This document shows, one piece after another, positions 34,160 through 41,975 of a stretch of 64,000 nt of DNA (the stretch's first letter is position 1; every line of letters begins with the position of its first letter). This stretch comes from Bacillota bacterium (GTDB lineage: Bacteria; Bacillota; Clostridia; Christensenellales; SZUA-584), in contig JAEWRI010000023.1 in assembly GCA_023460085.1 (NCBI GenBank), forward strand, positions 284,503 through 348,502. The letters run 5' to 3'. The notes under the pieces are model-generated. The model was not told the DNA's origin. It saw only the letters and a program-made list of their open reading frames with translations, and made no database searches. Position numbers and translations under genes: made by a program.

Positions 34160-34400
34160 CTGTTATTAAAGCTTCCTGCAGTATCACCGGGTGTGGATGT
34201 TATTACCTTCCATCTTTTTTATTGAGTGGTTATTGAGAGAGACACGCAAATATGATAGAATACAGGAACGAAGTCACAGGATATCCTCCAATGGTGGACA
34301 AGCTGTGGAAAAGCCGGTGAGTTTCCGTCGGATTTTGCGGGTACACGCTGTGTATAGTCGGATTTAATTGCCATGGTGGTATAATCATAGGGGTGGGGCG
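34160..34400. other. putative oriC segment upstream of dnaA
   Basis: The 241-bp gap before dnaA has two AT-rich stretches (around 34161-34180 and 34209-34236) and DnaA-box-like nonamers on the reverse sense: TGTGGATGT at 34192, TGTGGAAAA at 34304 and TGTGTATAG at 34349. None is the perfect TGTGGATAA. Position next to dnaA and the gyrase and parS loci nearby argue for an origin, but box quality is poor. Confidence 0.45.
34377..34385 (+). promoter_or_regulatory. extended -10 promoter of dnaA
   Basis: TGGTATAAT is a full extended -10 element with no good -35. Transcription would begin near 34392, leaving a leader of only about 10 nt before the TTG start. Confidence 0.5.
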
Positions 34401-35756
34401 TTGGATAATTTTTTAATGGTTTGGGAAAAAGCGCTGGAGGCATTAAAGCAGGAGCTTTCCAGTGTGCGCTATGATACGTGGATCAAAACGCTGCTCCCCG
34501 TGAAGAAAACCGATTCGGTGTTCTATTTTCAGACGCTGAATCCGGTGCATAAGGAGCTTGTGGAAAAGAGCTACCGCGCCGTGATACTCAGCGCATTAGA
34601 TTCCGCCACGGCTTCGCTCGGCATCGACGCGCAGGAGTGCAGCGCGGTATTTCTGGACAGCACCGAGGCTGCACGCTTAAAGCAGCAGCCGGAGATGGAA
34701 AGCGTCTCTTCCTCGCGCTCTACGCTGAACCCAACGTACACATTTGAAAATTTTGTGGTCGGCAGCTCCAACGAGTTTGCGCACGCCGCCGCCGTCGCGG
34801 TCGCGGAAAACCCGGGGAAAACGTATAATCCGCTGTTCATCTATGGCAAAACGGGGCTGGGTAAAACGCATCTGATGCAAGCTATCGCCAACCGCATCGA
34901 AAGCAACAGGCCCAACTACACGGTGATGTTTGTCAAAAGCGAGCCCTTTTTAAACGATCTCATCACCGCCATCCGAACCTCCAAAACAGAGGAATTTCGC
35001 CGCCGGTACCGCAAAGCCGATGTGCTGCTCATCGACGACATTCAGTTTATCGCGGGCAAGGAGAGTACACAGGAGGAATTCTTCCATACCTTCAACGATC
35101 TGCACGAGAACAACAAACAGATCATACTCTCGTCCGATAAGCCACCCAAAGAAATCGCCAAGCTGGAGGAGCGCCTGCAGTCCCGCTTCGAGGGCGGTCT
35201 CATTGCGGACGTTCAGCCTCCGAACTATGAAACTAAGCTCGCCATACTGATGAAAAAAGCGCGGGACATCGCGACGCGGGACGGGTTGAAATGCGAAATC
35301 GGCCAGGATATTCTCGACCTCATCGCCAGCAAGGTATCCTCCAATATCCGCTCTCTGGAGGGCGCGCTCAACAAGATTATCGCTTACACCGTACTCAACG
35401 GACGTTCCCCGAACCTTGTGGAAGCTGAAATCGCGATACGGGATTTTCTGACGGCCTCCAGCAACAAAAAGGTTACCTCTCGCCAGATACTGCAAACGGT
35501 ATGCGAATACTACGAGCTGTCTGAAGACGAAATTTCAAGCAACAAAAAGAATCAGAATGTGGCGTACCCGCGCCAGATTGCCATGTATCTGACGCGCAAG
35601 CTGATGGATATGTCCTATAAATCCATTGCGGAAATATACGGAAAAAGCGATCATACAACCGTCAAGCACGCTTACGAGAAAATAGAGCGTGAGCTCAGCA
35701 CCAGCATGGAGACGCGCACGCTGGTGGATGACTTTATTACAAAGCTGCGGGAATAG
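34401..35756 (+). CDS. dnaA: chromosomal replication initiator DnaA
   Basis: The 451-aa initiator that melts the origin. Domain I begins NFLMVWEKALEALKQELSSVRYDTWIKTL. The AAA+ core has Walker A GKTGLGKT at 149-156 and Walker B LLIDDIQF at 209-216, and domain IV ends with the DnaA-box recognition signature KSDHTTVKHAYEKIER. The start is a TTG at 34401 with GGGGTGGGG before it, giving a family-typical N-terminus; an ATG at 34416 is the alternative. The gene order dnaA-dnaN is retained. Confidence 0.97.
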   Translation: MDNFLMVWEKALEALKQELSSVRYDTWIKTLLPVKKTDSVFYFQTLNPVHKELVEKSYRAVILSALDSATASLGIDAQECSAVFLDSTEAARLKQQPEMESVSSSRSTLNPTYTFENFVVGSSNEFAHAAAVAVAENPGKTYNPLFIYGKTGLGKTHLMQAIANRIESNRPNYTVMFVKSEPFLNDLITAIRTSKTEEFRRRYRKADVLLIDDIQFIAGKESTQEEFFHTFNDLHENNKQIILSSDKPPKEIAKLEERLQSRFEGGLIADVQPPNYETKLAILMKKARDIATRDGLKCEIGQDILDLIASKVSSNIRSLEGALNKIIAYTVLNGRSPNLVEAEIAIRDFLTASSNKKVTSRQILQTVCEYYELSEDEISSNKKNQNVAYPRQIAMYLTRKLMDMSYKSIAEIYGKSDHTTVKHAYEKIERELSTSMETRTLVDDFITKLRE

Positions 35757-35987
35757 GTGGACAAGCCGGGGATAGCGTTCTTTCTCCGCATGCCGGTACA
35801 GAAACGTTACCCCCACTGCATTCACTGCCCTTGCACGGGACATGCCCGTTTTCCCGATATCCAGTGCACGCGAAAATTCGCGCGGTTTCGGGCAAAAACA
35901 CGGTTTTCCACGTTATCAACATCCCCTACTTCTACTGCTGCTATTTAACTGACCAGTGATACAAGGTGAGGGGGGAAGGAGCATTTC
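35757..35987. other. dnaA-dnaN intergenic region (possible part of oriC)
   Basis: This 231-bp gap holds two back-to-back DnaA-box-like nonamers, TTTTCCACG (35904-35912) and TTATCAACA (35913-35921), each imperfect, and a palindrome CGCGAAAATTCGCG near 35869-35882. No gene is seen. The start and middle are GC-rich rather than AT-rich, so an unwinding element is not obvious here. Confidence 0.4.
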
Positions 35988-37094
35988 ATGAAGATTATCT
36001 GCGAAAAGAGCTTGTTACAGCATGCCGTCGCCATGACGTCCCGTGCCGCAAACGCCCGCTCACCCATCGCCGCGCTGGAGGGCATACACCTTCGTGCGGA
36101 AAATGAAACCGTGACGCTGTACGGCAGCGACGGTACGCTGTCTATCCGCTGCACGCTGGAAGCCGCAGTGCCGGAACCGGGTGAAACCGTATTGCCCGCA
36201 AGGCTGCTGAGCGAAATCCTGAACAAGTTTGACGAATGCGAGATCCGGCTGGAAACGGACGATAACAATCTCGTCATGGTATGCGGACCATCACGCACCA
36301 CGCTGTGCATGATGGATCCGGAAAGCTATCCTCGCTTCCCGGAGTACGCAAAACAGGGCGGGGTTGCACTCTATTCGGGCAAGCTGGTGTCCATGATCGA
36401 TCAGACGGTGTTTGCTACCGCTGTCAGCGAGGATAAGCCGATTCTGACCGGCATTATGATGGAACTGGGCGAAGCGACGCTTCGGATGGTAGCGCTGGAC
36501 GGTTATCGGCTTGCTATTCGGGAAGAAATCGTACAGTCGGGAATGCAGGGCGCCGAAGTAGTGGTCCCCGCGCGCTCGATGCGTGAAATTGCCAGCATAT
36601 TGCCGGACGACGAGTCTACCGTGCGACTCTACGCGGCAGACCATCTTTTGGCCGTTTCCACCGATACCGTTGAGGTGACAACGCGTGTGCTGCAGGGCGA
36701 CTATGTGAAATACCGCAACATTCTGCCCGCGGAGCACGCAACGCGCGTTGTGGCAGACAGGACGAGCCTGTACAGCAGTCTGGAACGCGCGAGTATACTT
36801 GCGCGGCAGTCGAAAACAAACCTGGTGAATCTGATGATAGACGGCGACGTGATGACGGTAACCTCCGATTCAGAGGTCGGGCGCGCCCGCGAGGAAGTGG
36901 GTATACAGCTTACCGGTAAAAATCTTTCCATCGCGTTCAATGCGCGCTATTTACTGGATGTATTGAAGGAAGTGCGTGATGATGCGCTGATTTTCGATTT
37001 CAACACGAGTATCAGCCCTTGCGTCATTCGTCCGTTGCAGGGAGATAGCTTCTACTATCTGGTGCTGCCTGTTAAGACGAACGGGGCTGCTTAG
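35988..37094 (+). CDS. dnaN: DNA polymerase III beta subunit (sliding clamp)
   Basis: The 368-aa sliding clamp that tethers DNA polymerase III. It begins MKIICEKSLLQHAVAMTSRAANARSPIAALEGI and shows the three-fold clamp architecture, with the conserved VVPARSMREIASIL in the middle domain and DALIFDFNTSISPCVIRPL..SFYYLVLPVK at the C-terminus. AAGGAG precedes the ATG. Its last 23 bp overlap the 3' end of the convergent VTT-domain gene, an unusually tight junction with no room for a separate terminator. Confidence 0.97.
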   Translation: MKIICEKSLLQHAVAMTSRAANARSPIAALEGIHLRAENETVTLYGSDGTLSIRCTLEAAVPEPGETVLPARLLSEILNKFDECEIRLETDDNNLVMVCGPSRTTLCMMDPESYPRFPEYAKQGGVALYSGKLVSMIDQTVFATAVSEDKPILTGIMMELGEATLRMVALDGYRLAIREEIVQSGMQGAEVVVPARSMREIASILPDDESTVRLYAADHLLAVSTDTVEVTTRVLQGDYVKYRNILPAEHATRVVADRTSLYSSLERASILARQSKTNLVNLMIDGDVMTVTSDSEVGRAREEVGIQLTGKNLSIAFNARYLLDVLKEVRDDALIFDFNTSISPCVIRPLQGDSFYYLVLPVKTNGAA

Positions 37095-37833
37095 ACTTTC
37101 GCGGGAGCTTCGCCTCGAAGCGCTCAATCCATTGCTTGGCGTGTTCTTCGACGGCGGGCGCATATTTCAGAGACAGCACGAACAGCGCGATGGCAACCGC
37201 CGCGATGATTCCCCAACCCCAGTACGGAATGCTCACGAGTCCAGACCCCATCAGCGCGGAAAAGAGCAGACCCCACGGGCGCGTCAGTATCATCATCAGC
37301 ATGAATTGCGGAAGCCGCATGGCAGAAAGCCCCGCAACGAGGCACAATATATCATCCGGAAAAAACGGCAGAAGAAACATCATGAAGAGCACGACGCGCT
37401 GACGCGACGATACGCTCTTCATGTATTTTTCTACGACGGTTTTGCCCACGATGCGCTCTACCAGGGGACGCCCCGCGGCTTTGCCCAGCAGAAATGCCGC
37501 GACGGAACCGAGAAAAATGGCGCCAAGGGAAAGCAGAAAGCCGTAAAAGAAGCCGAACATCATGCCGCCCGCAATGGTGGTGACGCTGCCCGGTATGGGC
37601 GAAAGCAGCACCTGAATGAACTGCAGCGCAAAGAACGCCAGCGGTGCCCAAGCACCGAAGGAGTGTACCCAATTCCGGACGCTCTCACGGGATTCAAAAA
37701 AATTGAACCAGCCCCGATTCATTCCTACGTAGTATACCGCAACACATGCGGCAACGACGGCTGCCAGCACCCCTATCCAAATCCATTGCTGCTTTGTAAG
37801 CCTGACGGCTTTTAATTTTTCCTTGATGTTCAT
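37072..37833 (-). CDS. TVP38/TMEM64 (VTT-domain) membrane protein
   Basis: A 253-aa membrane protein with the VTT/SNARE-associated domain. After an N-terminal helix (WIWIGVLAAVVAACVAVYYVG) the core reads FFALQFIQVLLSPIPGSVTTIAGGMMFGFFYGFLLSLGAIFLGSVAAFLLGKAAGRPL, with the conserved PxPG and G-rich membrane motif, then MFLLPFFPDDILCLVAGLSAM. Related DedA/VTT proteins act in membrane homeostasis and as lipid or polyprenyl-phosphate flippases; the activity here is unknown. Its ATG overlaps the purL stop (ATGA), so it is co-translated with purL, and its end overlaps dnaN. Confidence 0.9.
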   Translation of the reverse strand: MNIKEKLKAVRLTKQQWIWIGVLAAVVAACVAVYYVGMNRGWFNFFESRESVRNWVHSFGAWAPLAFFALQFIQVLLSPIPGSVTTIAGGMMFGFFYGFLLSLGAIFLGSVAAFLLGKAAGRPLVERIVGKTVVEKYMKSVSSRQRVVLFMMFLLPFFPDDILCLVAGLSAMRLPQFMLMMILTRPWGLLFSALMGSGLVSIPYWGWGIIAAVAIALFVLSLKYAPAVEEHAKQWIERFEAKLPRKSKQPRSS

Positions 37834-40800
37834 TGAAAATAGTTTACGCCACTTTCGAATATTTGTTGATTTTTGCTGCCCGGCACATTGCGCAGCGCGC
37901 CCAAAACAAATCGCTCGGAATGCGCCATCTTCCCGAAAACGCGTCCGTCGGGAGACAGCAGACCCTCCACCGCAAGCAGCGAACCATTGGGATTGCCGTC
38001 GCCCATCGTAGGCCTGCCGGCTTCGTCCGTGTACTGTGTGGCCACCTGACCCGCCGCAAACAGCGCGCGGGCTTCGGCTTCTGTTGCGGCAAAGCGTCCT
38101 TCGCCGTGCGATATTGCCACGGTATGGATGTCTCCCGGTTTTACAAAGGAGAGCCACGGCGATGCGTTGCTGGCGACGCGTGTGCGCACCAGACGCGATA
38201 CGTGCCGCCCGATGCGGTTGAACGTCAGCGTGGGGCTGTCCTCGCGCATGTCGCGGATTTCGCCGTATGGCACGAGGCCCAGCTTAATGAGCGCCTGAAA
38301 GCCGTTGCAGATTCCGAGTATCAGCCCGTCCCTCGCCAGCAGGGAGTGGATGGCTTCCGTGACCCGCGGCTCGCGCAGCAGCGCCGCGATAAACTTGCCG
38401 CTGCCGTCCGGCTCGTCGCCGCCCGAAAAACCGCCGGGTATCATCATTATCTGACTGTTCGCAATGGCGCGCGCCAGCTGTGCGGTGCTTTCCTCAATAT
38501 CGCCCGCGGAGAGATTGCGAACGATCAGCGTCTGCGCTTCCGCGCCCGCGCGCTCAAAGGCGTGCGCGCTGTCGTACTCGCAGTTGGTGCCGGGAAACAC
38601 CGGAATAATGACGCGCGGAGAAGCCGTTTTGTTCCGGCAAACGGTGATGTTCTTTGCCCAGAAAAGCGCGTCGGGAGCTTCGCCTTCCGCTTCCGCGCGC
38701 ACCGGATATACCTTCGCCAGCGGCGATTCGAACGCATCGCGCAGGGAAGCCAGCAGTACGGCCTCGTCACCCAGCGCCACGGCATTGCCTCCCGTGTGTC
38801 CGATGAGCTCGAATTCCAGCCCCTCGCCTTCCAGTACGATGTCGCCGTAGGACTTATCGGAAAGGTCTTCGATTTCACCCTTCAGGCGCGCACCGATGCC
38901 GTTGCCCAGCGCCATCTTCGCCACCGCCGCCAGCACGCCGCCGCGCTCCACCGCGTACGCGCTGAAAACCTTGCCCTCGCGTATCGCGTCGTATATCTTT
39001 GCGTATACCGCTTTGACGCTTTCAAAATCCGGCATGCCGCTGGCATCCCTCCGGATGCGCGCACGATAGATTTCGTTGTCCGGCTTTTTGAACTCCGGTG
39101 AAATCAGCTGTCCGGAGCGCTCGCAGGCGAGCGCAAACGAAACCAGCGTAGGAGGCACATGAAGGTCTTCAAAACTGCCCGACATGGAATCCTTGCCGCC
39201 AATGGCGGGCGTACCCAGGGATCGCTGCGCCCACCACGCGCCCAGCAGCGCGGAAAGCGGCTTGCCCCAGCTTTCCGGCGTGCGCATGCGCTCAAAATAT
39301 TCCTGCAGCGTCAGCCACGCGCGGCGCGTATCGCCGCCCGAAGCCGCGAGCTTTGCTAGGGAGAGCACCACGGAGTATACCGCGCCGAGAAACGGGTTTT
39401 TCTCCATCAGATACGGATCGAAGCCGTAGGAGAACAGCGTCGCGGTGGTGCAGAAGCCATCCGTGGGGATCAGCGCCGCCATGGCCTGCAGCGGCGTCAG
39501 CTGCGTCTCTCCGCCCAGCGGCATGTGTACCGTGGCCGCGCCGATGGTGGAGTCGAACATTTCGATGAGCCCCTTTTTGGAGCTGATGTTGATGTCGGAA
39601 AGCAGTGCGCGCAGGCGTTCCGAAAGCCCTCCGGTAAACGGCTCTTCGAAAAGCCCATCACGTTGCAGCCCTGAAACCTGCGCCTGTGCTGTTGCGGTGG
39701 CGCCGTTGGTGTTAAGAAACGCGCGCGCGATGTTCACGATCGGTTTCCCGCGCCAGAGAAGCTCCATGCGGCCCGCATCCGTTACCTGTGCTACCTGCGC
39801 CGCGTGCAGGTTTTCCTGCGCGGCAAGCGACAGCACCGCGGGCACGTCGGCGGCATCGACCACAACCGCCATGCGCTCCTGGCTTTCCGAAATGGCGAGC
39901 TCTGTGCCGGAAAGCCCTTCGTATTTTTTGCGTACGAGATCGAGGTTGACGCGCACGCCGTCCGAGAGCTCTCCAATGGCGACGCATACGCCGCCCGCGC
40001 CGAAGTCGTTGCAGCGTTTCACACGGCGTGAAAACTCCGGGTTGCGGAACAGCCGCTGCAGCTTGCGCTCTGTCAGCGGGTTGCCCTTCTGCACCTCCGC
40101 GCCGCAGGTATCCTTGGAAGCCGAATCGTGCGCTTTGGAGGACCCCGTCGCGCCGCCGCAGCCGTCGCGGCCCGTCGCACCGCCCAGCAGCAGTATCGCG
40201 TCGCCAGGCTGCGGCGCTTTACGCACCACATTTTCCGCGGGCGCCGCGCCGATCACCGCACCTATCTCCATGCGCTTGGCCTTGTAGCCCGGATGGTATA
40301 TTTCGTCCACCAGTCCCGTGGCAAGGCCTATCTGATTGCCGTAGGAAGAATAGCCGTGCGCCGCTTCGCGGCAGATTTTACGCTGAGAGAGCTTGCCCGG
40401 CAAGGTATCCGCGATGGATTCGCGGGGATCTCCGCTGCCCGTGACGCGCATGGCCTGATATACGTAGGAACGGCCCGAGAGCGGGTCGCGTATCGCGCCG
40501 CCCAGGCACGTCGCCGCGCCGCCGAACGGTTCTATTTCGGTAGGATGGTTATGCGTTTCGTTCTTGAACATCACGAGGTAATCTTTGTCCTCGCCGTCCA
40601 CGCGCACCTTCTGGCGGATGGAGCAGGCGTTGATCTCCTCGCTGTCGTCAAAGTCCGCCATGAGACCCTGCTTTTTGGCCTCCTTCGGATACAGCGTGGC
40701 GATGTCCATCAGACAGATGTCTTTTTTACGATCGCCGTAGACGGCTTTGCGCGCTTTCAAGTATTCTCCGTATACGTACTCCGCGTCCTTCGCGCTGTCG

Positions 40801-41516
40801 TCAAAGGAGACCTCCGTGAGTTTCGTCAAAAACGTGGTGTGGCGGCAGTGATCGGACCAGTAGGTGTCGATGACACGCAGCTCCGCCAGCGTGGGATCGC
40901 GCTGCTCGTCATTTTTAAAGTAGCTCTGCACGAATTTTAAATCCTCAAGGCTCATCGCGAGGCCATAGGACGATACCATTTCCGCAAGGCCCGCGTCAGA
41001 AAGCGCCGTAAAGCCCGAAAGAACCGGAACATCCTCCGGCTCCGGCAATTCTTCCGCCAGCGTTGCGGGAAGTGCTTCGGACGACTCGCGCGAGTCGATG
41101 GGGTTGATGACGTACTTTTTGATCTCCTCGGTATCGGCTGCTGCTGCGCCCTTCAGCACGTACACCGTTGCGCAGCGCACGCCGGGGCGCGGGCAGCGAA
41201 GCGCCAGCTCTACGCACTGCGCGGCGCTGTCGGCGCGCTGGTCGTATTGTCCGGGCAGATATTCTACCGCGAAGACGGTTTCATCCGCGGTTTTTTCAAA
41301 GTTATCCACATAAACGGTATCCACCGCGGGTTCCGAGAACACGGTGCGCACGGCGGCGTCAAAAAAGCGCCCATCCAGCTCTTCAATATCGTAGCGGATG
41401 AGCACTCGAACGCCTGAAAGCTGCGGTTTGCCGAGGGTGCTTTTAAAATCTGTCAGCGCCTTTGCCGCCGCAACGTCGAAGCCGCTCTTTTTTTCCACAT
41501 AGATGCGCCTGACCAT
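37830..41516 (-). CDS. purL: phosphoribosylformylglycinamidine synthase (single-chain PurL)
   Basis: A 1228-aa enzyme performing the fourth step of purine synthesis, fusing the synthetase and glutaminase parts that are separate PurL/PurQ/PurS in Bacillus. The synthetase region shows TYWSDHCRHTTF, FKNETHNHPTEIEPFGGAATCLGGAIRDPLSGR and GKDSMSGSF. The C-terminal glutamine amidotransferase starts near VIIPVFPGTNCEYDSAHAF and has its cysteine in LGICNGFQALIKLGL and its histidine in SHGEGRF. AGGAG precedes the ATG. It lies between dnaN and remB, an unusual place, with no other pur gene in the window. Confidence 0.96.
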   Translation of the reverse strand: MVRRIYVEKKSGFDVAAAKALTDFKSTLGKPQLSGVRVLIRYDIEELDGRFFDAAVRTVFSEPAVDTVYVDNFEKTADETVFAVEYLPGQYDQRADSAAQCVELALRCPRPGVRCATVYVLKGAAAADTEEIKKYVINPIDSRESSEALPATLAEELPEPEDVPVLSGFTALSDAGLAEMVSSYGLAMSLEDLKFVQSYFKNDEQRDPTLAELRVIDTYWSDHCRHTTFLTKLTEVSFDDSAKDAEYVYGEYLKARKAVYGDRKKDICLMDIATLYPKEAKKQGLMADFDDSEEINACSIRQKVRVDGEDKDYLVMFKNETHNHPTEIEPFGGAATCLGGAIRDPLSGRSYVYQAMRVTGSGDPRESIADTLPGKLSQRKICREAAHGYSSYGNQIGLATGLVDEIYHPGYKAKRMEIGAVIGAAPAENVVRKAPQPGDAILLLGGATGRDGCGGATGSSKAHDSASKDTCGAEVQKGNPLTERKLQRLFRNPEFSRRVKRCNDFGAGGVCVAIGELSDGVRVNLDLVRKKYEGLSGTELAISESQERMAVVVDAADVPAVLSLAAQENLHAAQVAQVTDAGRMELLWRGKPIVNIARAFLNTNGATATAQAQVSGLQRDGLFEEPFTGGLSERLRALLSDINISSKKGLIEMFDSTIGAATVHMPLGGETQLTPLQAMAALIPTDGFCTTATLFSYGFDPYLMEKNPFLGAVYSVVLSLAKLAASGGDTRRAWLTLQEYFERMRTPESWGKPLSALLGAWWAQRSLGTPAIGGKDSMSGSFEDLHVPPTLVSFALACERSGQLISPEFKKPDNEIYRARIRRDASGMPDFESVKAVYAKIYDAIREGKVFSAYAVERGGVLAAVAKMALGNGIGARLKGEIEDLSDKSYGDIVLEGEGLEFELIGHTGGNAVALGDEAVLLASLRDAFESPLAKVYPVRAEAEGEAPDALFWAKNITVCRNKTASPRVIIPVFPGTNCEYDSAHAFERAGAEAQTLIVRNLSAGDIEESTAQLARAIANSQIMMIPGGFSGGDEPDGSGKFIAALLREPRVTEAIHSLLARDGLILGICNGFQALIKLGLVPYGEIRDMREDSPTLTFNRIGRHVSRLVRTRVASNASPWLSFVKPGDIHTVAISHGEGRFAATEAEARALFAAGQVATQYTDEAGRPTMGDGNPNGSLLAVEGLLSPDGRVFGKMAHSERFVLGALRNVPGSKNQQIFESGVNYFQ
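41302..41310 (+). promoter_or_regulatory. perfect DnaA box inside the 5' end of purL
   Basis: TTATCCACA is the only perfect consensus DnaA box I found in the window. It lies within purL coding sequence 207 bp from its start, close to further box-like motifs at 41567 (TTATCCACG) and 41590 (TTTCCACAG region). Confidence 0.45.
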
Positions 41517-41551
41517 GCTTTATCTCCTGTCCCGCCAATTTTATATTAGCC

Positions 41552-41580
41552 AGTATAGCGGCTTTTTTATCCACGCGCAA
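41552..41580 (-). promoter_or_regulatory. promoter of the purL operon, with an embedded DnaA-box-like motif
   Basis: On the reverse strand TTGCGC (41580-41575), 17 nt, TATACT (41557-41552). The plus-strand motif TTATCCACG (41567-41575) lies in the spacer and touches the -35, so DnaA binding there would interfere with RNA polymerase. Confidence 0.55.
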
Positions 41581-41631
41581 TACACAGGCTTTCCACAGCA
41601 CCTCTTCGCACGGGAAGTTCATAAATTATTC

Positions 41632-41660
41632 TTTTATTCCTTTCGGATTTCGGCTATAAT
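41632..41660 (+). promoter_or_regulatory. promoter of remB-gyrB-gyrA
   Basis: TTTTAT (41632-41637), 17 nt, TATAAT (41655-41660), about 35 nt before the remB ATG. The -35 is weak. Confidence 0.5.
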
Positions 41661-41694
41661 GTATATATAATTAAGAAGATTTTGAGGGATACTT

Positions 41695-41943
41695 ATGGTA
41701 CTGCACATTGGCAAGGATGAGATCGTCCCGCTGAAGGACGTCATGTTCATACTGGACTACAAAGAAGCCAAGACCAACGACGATACCAACCGGTTTCTGA
41801 ACAAGCTGGGCGACAGCGCCCACAATATCTTTATTGACAAGCACAACATCAAGTCGGTTGTCGTGGCGAAGATGCAGGGAAAGTACTTCATCTTCTATTC
41901 CCCCATATCCCCCGCAACGCTGCATAAACGCGCGAAAGCGTAA
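41695..41943 (+). CDS. remB: RemB-like (DUF370) extracellular matrix regulator
   Basis: An 82-aa protein, MVLHIGKDEIVPLKDVMFILDYKEAKTNDDTNRFLNKLG...SVVVAKMQGKYFIFYSPISPATLHKR, matching the YaaB/RemB family of small DNA-binding or matrix-gene regulators that normally lies between recF and gyrB. Length and position before gyrB agree. GAGGG is 6 nt before the ATG. It is separated by 32 nt from gyrB and probably shares its transcript. A regulatory role is known in Bacillus; here it is inferred. Confidence 0.88.
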   Translation: MVLHIGKDEIVPLKDVMFILDYKEAKTNDDTNRFLNKLGDSAHNIFIDKHNIKSVVVAKMQGKYFIFYSPISPATLHKRAKA

Positions 41944-41975
41944 AGTTTTATATATTTTTTGAAGGAGAAGCCAGA

